From Tanypteryx hageni (taxonomy: Eukaryota; Arthropoda; Insecta; Odonata; Petaluridae): a stretch of DNA of 64,000 bases. The position numbers and the translations under genes are program-made. The notes beneath the pieces were generated by a model that saw only the letters and a list, made by a program, of their open reading frames with translations, was not told the DNA's origin and did no database searches. Positions 41,893-54,836 of this stretch are shown here, in pieces. The first letter of the stretch is position 1; each line of letters starts with the position of its first letter. The stretch covers positions 21,856,880-21,920,879 of the forward strand of contig CM054114.1 of the NCBI GenBank assembly GCA_028673005.1, in the 5' to 3' direction.

Positions 41893-44800
41893 ATAACGAT
41901 ATGGTCGAAGTCCGCGAGGAAGAAATTACAATCCTTTGTACTGAGGGTCTCATGAAATACCAAATGAGAAAAATGTCCTCCCCTTCTCCCTGCAAATGAG
42001 CGAAAACCTTTTATCTTGTATTCGCCGTGTTCTCCCGATGTTGTTATCATTATCATCGTTCTTTTGGGTGCGTTTATTGTCTCGTGGTCCGCTATTCTTT
42101 CAGTGGTTCCCACTTTAGTGGCTCTCTTCGCCCCCTCTCCCAATTGATGTTGGATAGCAACCGCCGTTTGCCGACATAAACATTAATCGTCCGATAGCTT
42201 TCACCGAATCGACATCTCCGCTCCCTAGACGGGGTTTCCCGGGAGGAAAAAATAAACGTCCATATGTGAAACCATTCCCCGTGAAAGTTACCGCTGCATG
42301 TAGTACTCGCGTACATATCTCTTATCCGCTTCGCAGTCTGGTTATTAAAACACCTCTGCTGAACGCATCCGAACGTGGCGTTTTTTTGGAAAGCATGCGT
42401 ACCACGACTCCGCCATGAAGCTTATGCTGTTTTTCAGTATCCATTCAAATTTGCGCTGAATCGCTTCTTCTGTTTTCTTAGCGATAATATCAGTGAGATT
42501 GATTGTAGGGCGGAGCGTTACAGAGGCTAATTCTTTCCGAGAACAATACGAGACCATAACAGGACATGCATATCTGCGAGTAATAACTGTTAGATAGGCC
42601 TCGGTGCAGTGACTCCCCTGCCACCCACCAGTTTGGTGAATTGCAGGGCAACATGTAGATGTAGCAGAGTCCTCCTACATTAAAATTATTAGAATTGTAA
42701 TGTAAGACGCGTTTTTGTGTTATGTTTGTGTTTTTATGCGGTATGTATGATGAAATTGTCCATGTTCTCGTTACATCCTTAATCAAAATTCATGTCGCTA
42801 GACAATATAGTTTATGCGCATATGAGGAGCGATTTTTCGAAGCGGCGCGTATGTTTTTCGGGAAAAGTGGGTCAAGATGAGGAGAGCGATGGTGACGGAG
42901 CTTTCTCTGTGCGTTCTTCTCGTATTCGGCAGTCATTTTTTTAATTTTAGACGTAATTTTTTCGTTTTCTACATTTTTTGCCCGAAATTTACAGTGATTG
43001 ATTGGAAATATATACAGATATTTTCTTATCGCTAAAATCGGAAGCATTTCTTCGGAAGATTTATTTGTTTTGGTTCCTCGGTTCATGAGAACTAAGCGAA
43101 TGGAGAAATATTTCAAGCTTGAAATATGTTTAATTCGATCATTTAATCGGTTTTTAATGCGAATTCATTTAAGAGAGACATGGATTACAGCTAGGAATGA
43201 GCTTTAATAATCTAATCTATCGTCGTTTAACATTTTTGCTTTCGGTTTATTGTCAGATTTCTAAAAATAGAATCAGTAGCAAGGAATCTTCAGAATGTCG
43301 AATTGGATCCAGAACCAAGGCATTTATTTTTCCACTTTTTTTCGAAATCCTTCGAATTTATTTCCGATCGAATTACATTGATGACGAGTGACAAAACACT
43401 GCTCTTTCCTGATTCGTTCCGTTGTTATTAATCTCTTGCGAGTGATCTGGCAACACTGCAATGATTTTTTCCGGATATTGTGCACATCAGGTTGTGCCGT
43501 TTTTTCTGCGATCCGAGACTCATTTTTTCCAAATTCAGCGATGAAATTCGAGGCGTTTAAACAATCTTATGAAAAACTTTGAACGGACCAACTAATACGC
43601 AGTTTTAGAATTCTGTAGAATTACTTTTCTTTTAAGATGCGATTTGAGAGTTGTTTAGGCTTAAACTTCTACTTGAATTATTACGGAATGTTCCCGTTCC
43701 ATTGGCAATTTGCTCGAGTGGAGTTTTAACGTGATTCAGTTCATACCAAAACCATTCACAAAATAAAAGATTCCGTCATACGCTTTCGTAATCGGTTAAC
43801 CTCAACGTAGTACCCTCATTAGGGTCTGGATTGTAATTCGATATCAAATTGTGATACCATAGTGCCCGTAGCTTCAATGATTAACGGCAGTCTATAAATG
43901 GTATCATAGTCTGCAAATGCGTCAAATATTTCATTAGAATCATTATCTACTCCGAAAAAACAGGATAATTTTTTATTTACGTCTACAAACGCTGTTTTCA
44001 AATTCACAATAAAGTCATCAAGGAGAAAATATCATTAATATTAATTATAGACCTGAATGCGATTGTCATTTTTACAATCCGTTGTGTATATCAACATCTA
44101 ATAGTTTATTTTTTATCTTTTAACAGTTAATCTAAATTATCTGTTAAATTAAATATTTTCGCACTGTTTTTTCGAGCAAGTTTCGATAAGGTTACTAAGG
44201 GTGCGAAACTGTGACCGTTAGGTTAAGAATGATAAATTAATTTACCAGTCGGACATTAATTTAGGTTCGTGTAGTGACTTAAAGAATATATTTTATTCAT
44301 AAAGTCAAATGATACTATGTTTTTTATTGTACATTACTTAGATAAAAAAGACGATCAGAGATGTAGCTGTGTAATTGTTGTCTCCCATACCTAACTTCTT
44401 ATTTTGAAGGCATTATTTCTCTTAGCTCATATTACCGTATCTGTTGACATCTACCTCGCGCTTTTTTCTAAAGGGATTTTGCGACCGAAAAATCGGACCA
44501 GAGGTATCAGTAACATAAAATCCACCCAAAGATATTGTAAGTTTCGGTTACATCTAACCAAGTGTGTACACTATAAATGTCAAGGTGACAGTTCTATATG
44601 TGGCATTGCTGAACAAGTATTTTACTGCCCTCTTTAAACTGCACAATATGGCTAGAATCTAATGTATCGTACAGAATCGCTATCTCCGGATGCAAAGAGA
44701 AATAAAAATACGTTTAAAATGGTTTTATAGCGTACCTTGAAATCTGACTTTGTGAATCCCCATCCTGCAGCCCTGTTGCCACGTTTCTCTCCCTAAGATT

Positions 44801-46557
44801 CTATTCTTCCCGGTAATTTTCGTTGAAAATGTCTTTTAGGGGGAAAATTAGGGCTGGATAGTTACGCCAGGGCGAGCGTTATGGTAATAAACATTATAGG
44901 TGACCGTAAATATTGGACTTTTGAAGCGATTTTTAATTGCGGAACGACTAAACATAAATTTGCATTGTTATTATAATATCTAAACATTTTCATGTTAGGA
45001 TTATTGCTGGAATTCTTATCTGTTTCACACGAAAGAAGTATTTTCTCCCCTCTCTCTCTAGAATGTATTTATTGAGGCGTTTCGCTGAATCTCCTTCCAT
45101 CAAGCGTTTTATTCACCATTCCTAGTATTTCCCGCTTGATGGCGCGCCATCTTTCGTCTGTGAACAATTTCCGCTCGTCGAATTAACTGCGGAAATTATC
45201 TCTTTTAATAGGCGCGCGGCTGATCTGGATGTCAGAAAGAGTAATAAAGAGTGCTAAAAACATGAATGATGGCCTCGGGATTGTTGTCAATTCCGGAATT
45301 GACGTGTAATACGTAAAAAAACTTCAGAAGTATTATTTGTTCCATAAAAACCATTAGCCGACCTTTGCAACTGGCATTTCGAATCGCGCTAGTTTATTCG
45401 AAAAAAACCGAACGTTATTCCTTCGTTAATGACTTAATGATATCGTTATCGCGATGCTTAACTTTAACGGGGTAATTTTTGGGCCGCATTATTTTCGGCG
45501 AGAATTCCATTGGCTATTTGGGCGCACGTAAAATGCGAGAGGCAAAAGTGAAAGGGGCGTGTGTGGCTCTGATCATCGGATGGCTTTGGGTGATGCATCC
45601 TTGCGATTGTGTGCGTGTGTAATCGAATTCAATTGAGGTCGTTCACCTTTAGACCTTGGTCCATTCCCCCAAATTCTCCATTGCACCCGCTGCTGCGTAA
45701 AAAAAGAAACGACTGACGATGGTCGCAGGGGGCAGATATCCTTTTTTTACGTTCGGCGTCCTTCGCGCTCTCGCCGATGCGCCATTGTTTTCTCCGTTTC
45801 ACATCCGGAGACTCTTTTGTCCTCGGATTATCTAGTTTGGCGGCTAAGGGCGTTGTCTCGACATGTGGGGGGCGTGGTCTTCCTTTTGAAAATAATGCAA
45901 TCGCATTCGGTTAATTTCTTCTTTGAAAGATTCCCTCTTCGTGATGGGCGTTCATTTTGTTCCTTTTGGGAAGCATTCCACCGTCTTTTGTTTAGCGAAA
46001 ATTCCTTTCCTATTCGATAATCTGAATAAAGAGAGAGAGAGAAATTCGATTTCAGATTGCTCCGGTAAGTAAACAATCTCGAGCGTTAATCCCACTCCTT
46101 GTAAACGCGCCGTTCGCTCAACTCTTGTAGTCTATTCTCCTATAAAGTTCATAATTATCATTCATGGTTTTTTATAGTACTACATTTTCCTTAAAAATGT
46201 TATTCCTAACTCGGTCTAGGAATATGGAAGCTCACATTTGCGACTAAATTTTTCATCTTTTCAGTCTTTTATGATACTGCCATTTATGTAGAGAAAGCAC
46301 TGATTTAATAATCACTTCGTAAAACATTCGGAAAAATATCCAAATCGATCTTTTCAAATTTAAAAACATGACCCTGCCTTTTTCAAGTTTTCTTAATACT
46401 AACACGTAGGAGAGTAATGAGCATTTATTCTTTATTTGGTGTCTCTCTTCGATTTTTTGGATACGTTCAGAATTCCAACGAATTTCGTTTCTACATGGCA
46501 AAGGCGTAATTATTCTAATGGTTTCTAACGAATACATTGTGTGCGATGAGCTTTTAG
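41893..46557. other. No gene recognised over 4.6 kb
   Basis: Many short frames, the longest about 100 codons, none with a recognised domain and often overlapping on both strands. Small GC-rich patches near 42100-42330 and 45540-45900. No TIR pairs, RNA genes or SINE cores were noticed. The content may be old, unrecognisable repeat sequence. Confidence 0.4.
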
Positions 46558-46915
46558 TCATCCGAACGCACGTTTCTATAATCCTTCTTAATTTGATTCT
46601 ACAAATGGCGCAAATTGGCACTTCTGTGAATTAAAAAAATCCATCCACTATAACCCTTTCGAATTATTCCTAAAACGTCTACCAAACGTCTCTGTCTCTC
46701 GCCGTTGCTAATGGATACGGAGGAGATGTTTTAATCACCCGAACGCACGTTTCTATAATCCTGCTTAATCTGATTCTACAAACGGCGCAAACCGAGGCTT
46801 CTGCGAATTTAAATAAAGCCTCGCCGTAACGACAACCCTTTCAAATTGATTCCTGGAGCGCACTAATATCTAAAGTTCTCTATCTCGCCGTTGCCATGGG
46901 ATACGGAGGACTCTC
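46558..46915. repeat. Tandem duplication, about 177-bp unit
   Basis: 46558-46734 and 46735-46915 align: CCGAACGCACGTTTCTATAA, TGATTCTACAAA(T/C)GGCG, CTTCTG(T/C)GAATT, ACCCTTTC(G/A)AATT, CTCGCCGTTGC and ATGG(G)ATACGGAGGA. Divergence is substantial, so the duplication is old. Confidence 0.85.
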
Positions 46916-47009
46916 TTCCTCAAACATGAGGCGGGTCGCCGCGGGCAGATCGGCTCGTGGGAGTTGAGGGGTGGATGCTGTCTCCCGAGAAAGTGAGAGC
47001 GTATTGCTC

Positions 47010-47565
47010 CCTTCCCCTCCTCCCCCTCATCTCCTCCCCTTTCCCCCTCTATCACCCACCTCCCCTCCACGGCGTGGGACGGGGCGACCGACCGGAGAAT
47101 TACGTAACTGTCCTCGTAATACTCCCACTGCGTCAGAGAAAGGGAAAAGGTTCCCCCCCACCTTTCCTCTTTTGCCGCCTCTCCATCATGTTCTGCCTTC
47201 TTCCCTCTCCCCCCGCCTCGCCACCCCTCCCCCCTCTCACCTCCTCCCTCTCACCTCCTCCCTCTCTCATCTCCTCCCTCTCTCACATCCCCTCTCGCCT
47301 CCCCCCTCTCGCCTCCCTCCCTCTCGCCTCCCTCCCTCTCGCCTCCCTCCCTCTCGCCTCCCTCCCTCTCGCCTCCCCCCTCTCGCCTCCCCCCTCTCGC
47401 CTCCCCCCTCTCGCCTCCCCCCTCTCGCCTCCCCCCTCTCGCCTCCCCCCTCTCGCCTCCCCCCTCTCGCCACCTCCCTCTCGCCACCTCCCTCTCGCCA
47501 CCTCCCTCTCGCCACCTCCCTCTCACCACCCCCCTCTCACCACCCCCTCTCGCCTCCCCCTCGAA
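47010..47565. repeat. Polypyrimidine minisatellite with three unit types
   Basis: The ordered part (about 47280-47560) goes from CTCGCCTCCCTCCCT (15 bp) to CTCGCCTCCCCCCT-type (14 bp) to CTCGCCACCTCCCT (14 bp) blocks. 14 and 15 bp are repeat lengths of local expansion, not codon-based. Open frames of up to 221 codons on both strands are artefacts. Confidence 0.95.
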
Positions 47566-48842
47566 GTGAAAGTTGCTTGTAAGCCCAACTCTCCCCCTTT
47601 CATGCTCTCGCAAGTCCATTAACTCTGTTGCTTTGTTTTACTTTGATCTAACGCGGATCCCCGTATGTTTCTGCTTCGAGATGGACGTGACGTTTCTATG
47701 TGCCTTCATCGAAACCTGCCTCGAAGCGCGCTCCTGATTCCCGTAAAAAACTCGATCGAATTTGATTTTTATTGCTTATTTTATACACTGAAATTGGTAC
47801 TTTTTATTTCGCGTCACGAGAAAGATCTCGTATCCAATAAAGTAAACAATTTCAATAAGACGCATTAAAAAGATGTCGGATTTGTATGCTCTCAGCCTCC
47901 GTTGACCATTGTGTTGCGTTTTTGTTATTTGCTTGGTAATTCCTCATTAATTTTTTGTTGTAAAACTGTATGCGTTGTATATTTGTTTGCGACAAAAATT
48001 TTCAAACAGGCTTGCGTAATTTTTGTTACTTCGTAATTAACAGTTAAGTATTTTATCCTGGCGTTTTGAGTGCAGTGAAAATTCGTCCCAGAGGTGCAAT
48101 TTTTGAAGTACGTTTTTGGGAAGGTGTTGCCCGTGACCTGTGGCTTTAAACCTGATTTTCGCATTCTCGTTTTTAACATACGTTTATCGATTTGGTTTCT
48201 TGGAACCAAAGCTACGCAACAGCCAAAACGAGCAATAGGGGACTAATGTTTCCAGTTCGCTGTTCTTTACGTTTTTGCTATGCATGAAATCCGTGAATTC
48301 GCTAATGTGATCGATAAGTAATTTAAGTCGCATTGTACTAGAAAGTATCGCTGTCCTTACATTTTGAAGAAAAGTGAGCATTGCAACATTCATTTTGTAT
48401 CCATTCGTTCACAGTCGATTGTTCTCTTGAGTTATTGTAGCCCGTTTTTTTCGGGTGAATATACATGATCTTTAATCTTTCCCATCTAATGATATGCTCT
48501 TAAAACCTTTTATTAAAACGCGTTATTTCCGTTTTCTGCTTTCCCTTGCTATTCCGACCACCTTCATGAATCGTGCCTAAATCTGTCGTTAAATACCTAT
48601 TACTTGACGCATATTCCCACCGTGGTTAATCGACACGTTTCTGTTTTCTCTTCTAAACTGTTTTTCCAATGAAGGCTCGATTAATTTGACGAAGAGTAGC
48701 TATTTCAAAGATTCCTCCACCGGATGGATACCTTACTTGTTTATTATATCTACACCTACTGTGCGATTCTAGCATCTTTGCTTGCCCTTTGAGTCGTTAT
48801 TAGGAGTAAATTTCTGAGAAACTTACAAGGAAGTTAAATAAA

Positions 48843-48846
<4 letters not shown>
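47566..48846. other. No gene recognised
   Basis: Two adjoining minus frames (48393-48184, 69 codons; 48209-47925, 94 codons) have a balanced composition but no similarity that I recognise. They overlap by 26 bases in different frames. The remainder is AT-rich. Confidence 0.35.

Positions 48847-48909
<63 letters not shown>
48847..48909. repeat. (TA)n microsatellite
   Basis: About 30 TA units followed by (CATA)3. Confidence 0.97.
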
Positions 48910-48913
<4 letters not shown>

Positions 48914-48954
48914 CATACATAATCCGGCATTGGGAAAGACCTTTTAAATCGAGT

Positions 48955-49350
48955 TAACAGCTTCGAGCTTCAAGGTAAAAATGAAAATATCAGATCCGTT
49001 TCACGAGCTATTGATAATTTATTGGCATTTATTATAGAATTTTGCACAGATCAGAGCTTTGAAGAATTGCTAACTGCTTCTAAAGAATTAGTAAATATAC
49101 TAGAATTTGAAATACGCTTAAAATGAAACTAGGCTATTTGATTATGTACATAAAGATGAATCGCACAGAATCCAAGAGATATATTTAGATTAATTCTGTT
49201 AAATAACATTTTGTACACGGTTGTTAATTATTTTAAAGAAGAACGATTAGAACAACTAAATAACCACGATAATTATTTTGAATAACTTTATAATCTTCAC
49301 AAAATTGATATAAAAAATGAAGACCTTAAAAAAAGATTACAAAAATAAAG
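48955..49350 (+). pseudogene. Decayed hAT transposase fragment, ZMYM1-like C-terminal part
   Basis: An open stretch (SFELQGKNENI, then RAIDNLLAFI, then SFEELLTASKELVNILEFEI) ends at a TGA. After several stops and frameshifts a related stretch continues with ILLNNILYTVVNYFKEERLE. The layout (Gln-rich start, helix with paired leucines, then a 'nn.ild.v...f..R' block) resembles the region between catalytic segments of ZMYM1-like hAT transposases. Similarity is from memory and weak. Clearly non-functional. Confidence 0.4.
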
Positions 49351-49740
49351 ACATAAATTCTCTTGAATGCTAATATTAATGATAGACGCGTTGCATCGAG
49401 GTGCCTATAATGGTAGCGCCGGTCCTGACTTGATCATTTACTTAGTTTTATGTAAGTTATTCAGACGTGCTTTACAGTGCACATCCTCAAGAGTAAACAG
49501 ATTCACGAAACCGTGGTTGGCAAAGTACAGCCCTACGGAGATATTTGTGTGTGGGTGGCGAAGAATACAGAATACACACGCTAGCCGTCAGGGGCACGTT
49601 CCTGTCCTGATAAATAAGGTGACAATTATTTCCTAAGACATATCTGATGCATCTCTCTGCTTAGAGAATTTACTATTGCATGTGCTAATATGTAGGCACC
49701 CCGTAATCGAGTTCGTGTTTCTTTTTATTTTTTAGACGAA

Positions 49741-50410
49741 ATGGATAATTCAGACTTGGAAAAAGTCAAAATTAAAACTCCACCCCCAAAAACTGAAAAG
49801 ATTAGTTAAGTTCAATGCAGAATGGGGGAATGGCATGAGTGGTTGCAAGAGAGTCGTTCCGGAAAAGCTGACGTAGCTATTTGCACTATCTGCAAGACTA
49901 GTAAATTTTCTATTGGACATGGTGGCAAAAATTATGTTAAACGACATAGGAAATCCTCTAGTCTCATGGCAAATATCAGTTCCTCATCGACATCCACAAA
50001 AATAACAACTTTTTATTAACAACAAATAATAAAGAAAAAGACCTAATTCTTGCAGCAGAAACAGCGTTTAAGTATCATACAAGAATACACATTCATAGCT
50101 ACTTATCAGTCAATTACGTAGGATCATTATTCTCTAATTTTTTTCCATATTCAGTTGTTGCAGATAAATACAGTTGTGCTAGAATAAAAGCTACAAAAAT
50201 TGTTACAAAAGTACTTGGTCCAGAGTCGAAAAACCTTATTTTAAAAGCGCTTTCCTATAAGTACGAATGCTAACAACAAAGAAAATATCTAAGGGTTTCC
50301 TTCATTATTACGATAGTTTACTGAAGAAAAGGAAATACAAACTAAATTGTTATCTTTTTCTTCCCTTGAAATTGCACTGTCTGTAGTTATTAACCAATTT
50401 TAAAAGTAAT
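49741..50410 (+). pseudogene. Decayed hAT-type transposase, N-terminal zinc-finger region
   Basis: Starts at 49742 (MDNSDLEKVKIK). A frameshift follows near 49805, where one frame gives KRLVKFNAEWG and another WHEWLQESRSGKAD. The zinc finger reads ICTICKTSKFSIGHGGKN, then VKRHRKSS and SSTKITTFY. After a stop, the next part in frame gives AAETAFKYHTRIHIHSYL, then FFPYSVVADKYSCARIKATK. Further on, with stops, EKEIQTKLLSFSSL. This order matches the BED-like finger and first half of widespread arthropod hAT-derived proteins. At least one frameshift and several stops make it a pseudogene. A hAT-type right end at 51005-51024 may belong to it. Confidence 0.75.
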
Positions 50411-51004
50411 TAGTATAAAGAATTAAGACTCCGGCATTTTCTTTTACAGAATCAAAATGAACTTCATTGTGATTCAAACTTAAATTCTTTATTCCAAATC
50501 AACTTGCGTTCAGACTTTTGGGCCACAGTTTACAAACAAAAGTATTATCATAGCTTGGCAATCCGAATTCTTGTGAGCTCTCACAGCACCTAACTTTTTA
50601 AGCGAGCCTTCTCTGATTTCGTAAACATAAAAAAATAAAAAGCGTTCAAAACTAACTCCTGGGAATCTTAAAGCAAGTGTACGGTTCGCTGCATCAAGAA
50701 CTCTTCAACCCAAATTTTACGTTCTTGAGAGGAAGATTCCGCAGCAGAAATCACATTAGTTTAATTAAAATTGATAGATTTGTGTAATTTTAGTGTTAAC
50801 GTTTATATTTATAATTTATTTTTTCTGTTGCAAATGTTCAATGTTTTGGGTGTAAAAAATTTTTTGTTCATTTAAAAATAAAAATCGTTTTTCAATCATT
50901 CCAAGTCTTGTACAAATGAGGAGTGAAAAAATATCGGGTTCACATAATTTCCTGGAGAGGGGTGACCAGCCTTTATCCATGATGTCGGATGTGTGACCAA
51001 GTGA
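50411..51004. other. Probable decayed hAT interior
   Basis: AT-rich with no open frame of interest. It lies between the transposase remnant and a hAT right terminus, so it is probably the rest of the same element. Confidence 0.4.
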
Positions 51005-51024
51005 AAAAAGTTTTGGAACCACTG
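51005..51024 (-). mobile_element. hAT right terminus
   Basis: On the minus strand: CAGTGGTTCCAAAACTTTTT, a typical hAT end. The following bases, CTCTATAA, would be the target duplication. A matching left copy was not found upstream, so the left end is deleted or beyond recognition. Confidence 0.6.
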
Positions 51025-51567
51025 CTCTATAACATTCTTGGAGCCTCTTATATATACTTACATAATTAAACGCGTATTTCTCGATGCTCTATTACCCCAC
51101 CCTTGCATCCTTTCTTCATCGGTGACGTTGACCGGAATTTCGCCTCGCTTACCGCATGCTCTGTACTCCACACATTTCAGCCCAATTTTCCACCAGCTCC
51201 AGATTCTTTCATAGTCTCAATCCTTTCCTTATATGTTCTTCGCAGGTAATGGCAAATGTTTATTTTTTATTTTTCTTTCAGAATGGCTGTAATAGGAGGT
51301 TTAGTTATATATTGTCGTGATTGAGGACGTTGGACCAGGGTGTTGCATGGTTTATGGTACATGGTTCGAAGTAAGAATTTCTGAACGGAATTGGCAGATT
51401 CCGTTGAGGACTTTTTGTGGTTGGGCGTTTATGAAAAACTCGAAAAATTGCTTTCGGAATTTTTTACTGTATTACTATTAACTTCATGTTTTTATATTGG
51501 AGAAATAGCGTTGATTTTATAAAAGAATCGTTTGAATTTTATGGAAAACTATTAATCTCGTAAAAAA

Positions 51568-51573
<6 letters not shown>
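51025..51573. other. No gene recognised
   Basis: Nothing supported. Confidence 0.45.

Positions 51574-51609
<36 letters not shown>
51574..51609. repeat. (TA)n microsatellite
   Basis: About 18 TA units. Confidence 0.97.
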
Positions 51610-51612
<3 letters not shown>

Positions 51613-51931
51613 CAGTTCAAAGTTATATTTTAAGTTATGTCGAGTAACACTCATTATAAGATAGGGTCAATAAGTAGGACTTGCTGGGATGTTGTGATAT
51701 CCATCGCTGTTTGAGTATTGCATTACGTTCTTTTATAATTTTAAAAGTTATAGAAACGATTTGTGTTCTTGAATTTCAAATCTTAAAAGATCTTTGAAGT
51801 GTCAAGTTATTATCGTGTAGAGTTGACACAGTTAGTGTTAATTACAGTGATTTTATCTGGGTAAAAACTTTTTGGTACTTCTGTAGTTTTATAACTACGT
51901 CATATGAGCAGTGGCTATTTAACCGGATTAA

Positions 51932-52840
51932 TACAAGATGGAAAAGTATACTCCATAAATGGAATACACAGATTTCAAAGGCGTTCGTAATGGGAAATAC
52001 GAATGAAACGGTATCGAAAGATTGTGCGATTCTCGAATTTTTATCCCCAAAACTACAAGACGTAATTATGTGGTCTTGGGGACTATCTTATAGTAAATAT
52101 TGTTCTCTATCCAAATAAATTTTTAAATCTATACCTCACATCTTATAAGAGCTTGGGAGAGAAATATATGGATTTTTAATTGTTGTTTGCTGAGAGAATC
52201 GTCTTAGCGATCGATGTAAACAAAATATGTGATGTTTTGCTCGGGATTTTCTCGAATTTTTAACTCCTACGCCATAACTCGTAATTATGTGGTCTCGGAG
52301 ACTATCATGTAGTAAATGTTGTCCCCTATCCGAATAAATTTTCTAAACTATACCTTACAGACCATATAAAGGCGTGGGATAGAAAAACGGATTTTTAGAG
52401 ATCGATGTAAACAAAATATGCGATGTTTTGCGCGTGATTTACTAGATTTTCTCTCTCCGAAACTATAACTCGTAAGTGTGTGGTCTCGAGTACTTTCTTG
52501 TGGTAAATGTTGTTCTCTATCCGAATAAATTTTTTAATCTATACCTTACAGATCATATAAGAGCTAGAGAGAGAAAAGTTTGGTATTTCATTGTTGCTTG
52601 ACGGATGTAATTTAACGAGATACGGGTATAAGTTAATTAAAGTAATTGTGTAAAGTGGAAGTTCTAATTGACGGATTCAGTTGAAAATCACAATTGGGCG
52701 ATAAATTTTAATCACTCATATGTAATTTAATTGAAATCCGTCAAGCGGTTTAGGAGATGAAAGTTACGACGGACAGACGGACCAGACGTGCCCATAAGGC
52801 GTTCCGCTATTACCGCTTCGCTGATAAAGAACGCCTAATA
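51932..52840 (-). repeat. Dispersed repeat family G, long copy with internal tandem units
   Basis: Shares ACAAG(A/G)TGGAAAAGTAT, GTAATTATGTGGTCT, GTTCTCTATCC, ATCGATG(T/A)AAACAAAATATG and the right end with 59182-59861. A unit of about 190-220 bp starting GTAATTATGTGGTCT is repeated three times (near 52062, 52282, 52470). The right end closes with an 8-bp stem (AGGCGTTC 52797-52804 with GAACGCCT 52829-52836) just before ...CTAA. No transposase frame. Confidence 0.85.
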
Positions 52841-53469
52841 ATGTATACCATTTATTGTTATTTCTTCAAATTGATCTGGAGATTTTTCATTCTCCTCTCG
52901 CCCCCAATTCGCTGCACCTCGTAATTATCTTGCTCAAGTCGTTCCGTCTCCGGGTGAAATTTTTTTCTTCGTCATTTATAACCTTGTGCATTTCGATCGC
53001 CTCCGAAAATTGGCGTCTTTCGCTTCGATCATGTGACTCTCGGCCTTTTCTTTTTGCACTTCCAAATGTGAAAAGTTACAATGAAGAAGCTGCTAACTGC
53101 CCTTTTGCAACGAGGCATATTTCTGTTTGAATATCCCCGCGTTCTTTATCGGTATAAAAATGTTTAGAGAAATTTTCGCCTCCACGCGCTCCTAGATCTA
53201 TGGAAGATCGACGTGAGGTTGTGAAATTTTCTCAGTCCAATCGGATTCCGTCATTTGCATCTCTTTGGTCTCTATAATTATTTAAATCCTTAAAAAAAAT
53301 TTCTTTTCGTTTATAAGTATTAACATGTAACTCGGACTCGATTGATTTATTAAGACTCTTTTTAACATGTTGATCCTTGTTAATTTTTATTCGTCACGTT
53401 GAGGAAGGTGTGCGTTCATCTAGTTATGTAAAATGATGTCACCCCAAGTCTCATTTTCTCTCTTACGTC
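52841..53469. other. No gene recognised
   Basis: The 91-codon plus frame at 52855-53130 has no recognisable domain. Confidence 0.45.
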
Positions 53470-53757
53470 GTGGGGGTGGCTGAGTGGTTAGAGCGTTCGC
53501 CTCCCACGCAGCGGTCCCAGGTTCTAATCCGGCGGAGGTCGGGTTCTTCAACCTGATATCGTCCCGTCCCCTACTTGCGTGCATTGAGGAGACCACGCAA
53601 GTCAGGGACGTTAAGTAGTTGGCCCCCTTGGTGCTTTTCGTAAAGAGTAGGCTAATGTCGGCACCGGGTTTCCCTCCTCCCTTGTGAGTGTCTGATGTAT
53701 AAAGAGTTATGACTATAATAATCCAAGAGGTTGATTAGCGTAAAATTCACACAAACC
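53470..53757 (+). mobile_element. SINE family S, second subtype, copy 1
   Basis: Head GGGGGTGGCTGAGTGGTTAG (box A fits) and GTCCCAGGTTCTAATCC (box B with one mismatch). Body GGACGTTAAGTAGTTGGCCC, TTCGTAAAGAGTAGGCTAAT, CGGCACCGGGTTTCCCTCCT. Tail TAATCCAAGAGGTTGATTAG, then ATTCACACAAAC. This tail differs from the 13210/31056 subtype. Confidence 0.9.
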
Positions 53758-54519
53758 AACCTCTCTCCCGTCGTCTTTTAAGTTCTATTTCTCTTTCGGC
53801 CCTCTCCAACGTCACGCAAAAGTAACAAACAATTGAATTCCGAAAAGTGATTGCAATCGACTGATTTCCCTTCACCGCCTCTTAGATAAAGTCTCTTCCG
53901 ATTCCGCCTTTATATTCCCTTCTCCAATACTATTCGTCCGATTGGATCGGAAAAGAAAATGTAGCTGTCAATGAAATCTATTTGAGTCTTCGTTATCGTG
54001 TTTGTTAACTGAACTATCATGGACAGGACCGGGACAATGGCTAGGTGAGGGCGAGGCACCCTCCTGTGGCGCAGCACACTGAGGGGAGTGACAAATTACC
54101 ATTTCAGCTTTTTAAGTGTAACGTTTTATATTATAAAATAGATTTTATTTTACCTCTACATTGTAACTAACTACCTAAGCACAAAATAACTAGTTTTGAG
54201 AGATAAAATAGATAGTGTACTTTTATTAGGAAGGGTTGCAATTGTCAAACCTTGCCCAGGTCGAAAAAATATCTTGTCCCGGCTTTGATAATGCATAACT
54301 CAAATTTAGGAGACATGGTTGAGACAGTTTAACCAAGGGTTTTTATTTTATCCTTAAGATTATGCATCCCTAGCGACACTTATGCTGATTTGAGTGGTAT
54401 ATTTATGTAATACATAATGCGTCATCTCGAGGTTGTGTGATAACTGTTGTAGTGGTTGAAAGTGAAGCCGCTAGTAGTGAAATTTTATTCTCAGTTCTCC
54501 TTTTAAACATGCTTTAATC
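53758..54519. other. No gene recognised
   Basis: Nothing supported. Confidence 0.45.
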
Positions 54520-54836
54520 CAGGGGTCGGCAACCTACGGCCCGTGGGGCATATGCGGCCCCCGAGAGCGCTTTATGCGGCCCGCGAAGCTGTGACGAATA
54601 AGTACACGGCAATTTCATAAATTCAGTAAAATAATGGTCTGAAAACCTTTCGCGATGAAGTCTCATCGCTAGTAAATCATTTAAACTAAATTTTCACTCC
54701 TATGGGAGCGCAGAATCTCTAGGTAACTTTTGATGCAAACGCTCATCCGGTCCGCCGAAGCTCTTGTGATTTCCAATGCGGCGCTATTAAGCATTCACAG
54801 CAACGAATGTGGTCCACCCTGCAGAAAAGGTTGCCG
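54520..54836. mobile_element. hAT MITE, copy 2 of the 29047 family
   Basis: Starts CAGGGGTCGGCAACCTACGG and shares GCATATGCGGCCCCCGAGAG, TTTATGCGGCCCGCG and GCAGAAAAGGTTGCCG with 29047-29376. The last bases of the right TIR are lost. The flanks CTTTAATC and GTTTAAAC agree at 6 of 8 positions, so the TSD is uncertain. Confidence 0.8.

Noticed and set aside
41640..42143. 167-codon minus-strand frame
   Set aside because: It crosses the border of the hAT MITE (41588-41884) and has no domain. Chance read-through.
46957..47622. Long Pro/Ser-rich (+) and Arg/Gly-rich (-) frames
   Set aside because: Both are translations of the 14-15 bp array. Open frames on both strands and several phases show absence of stops, not coding.
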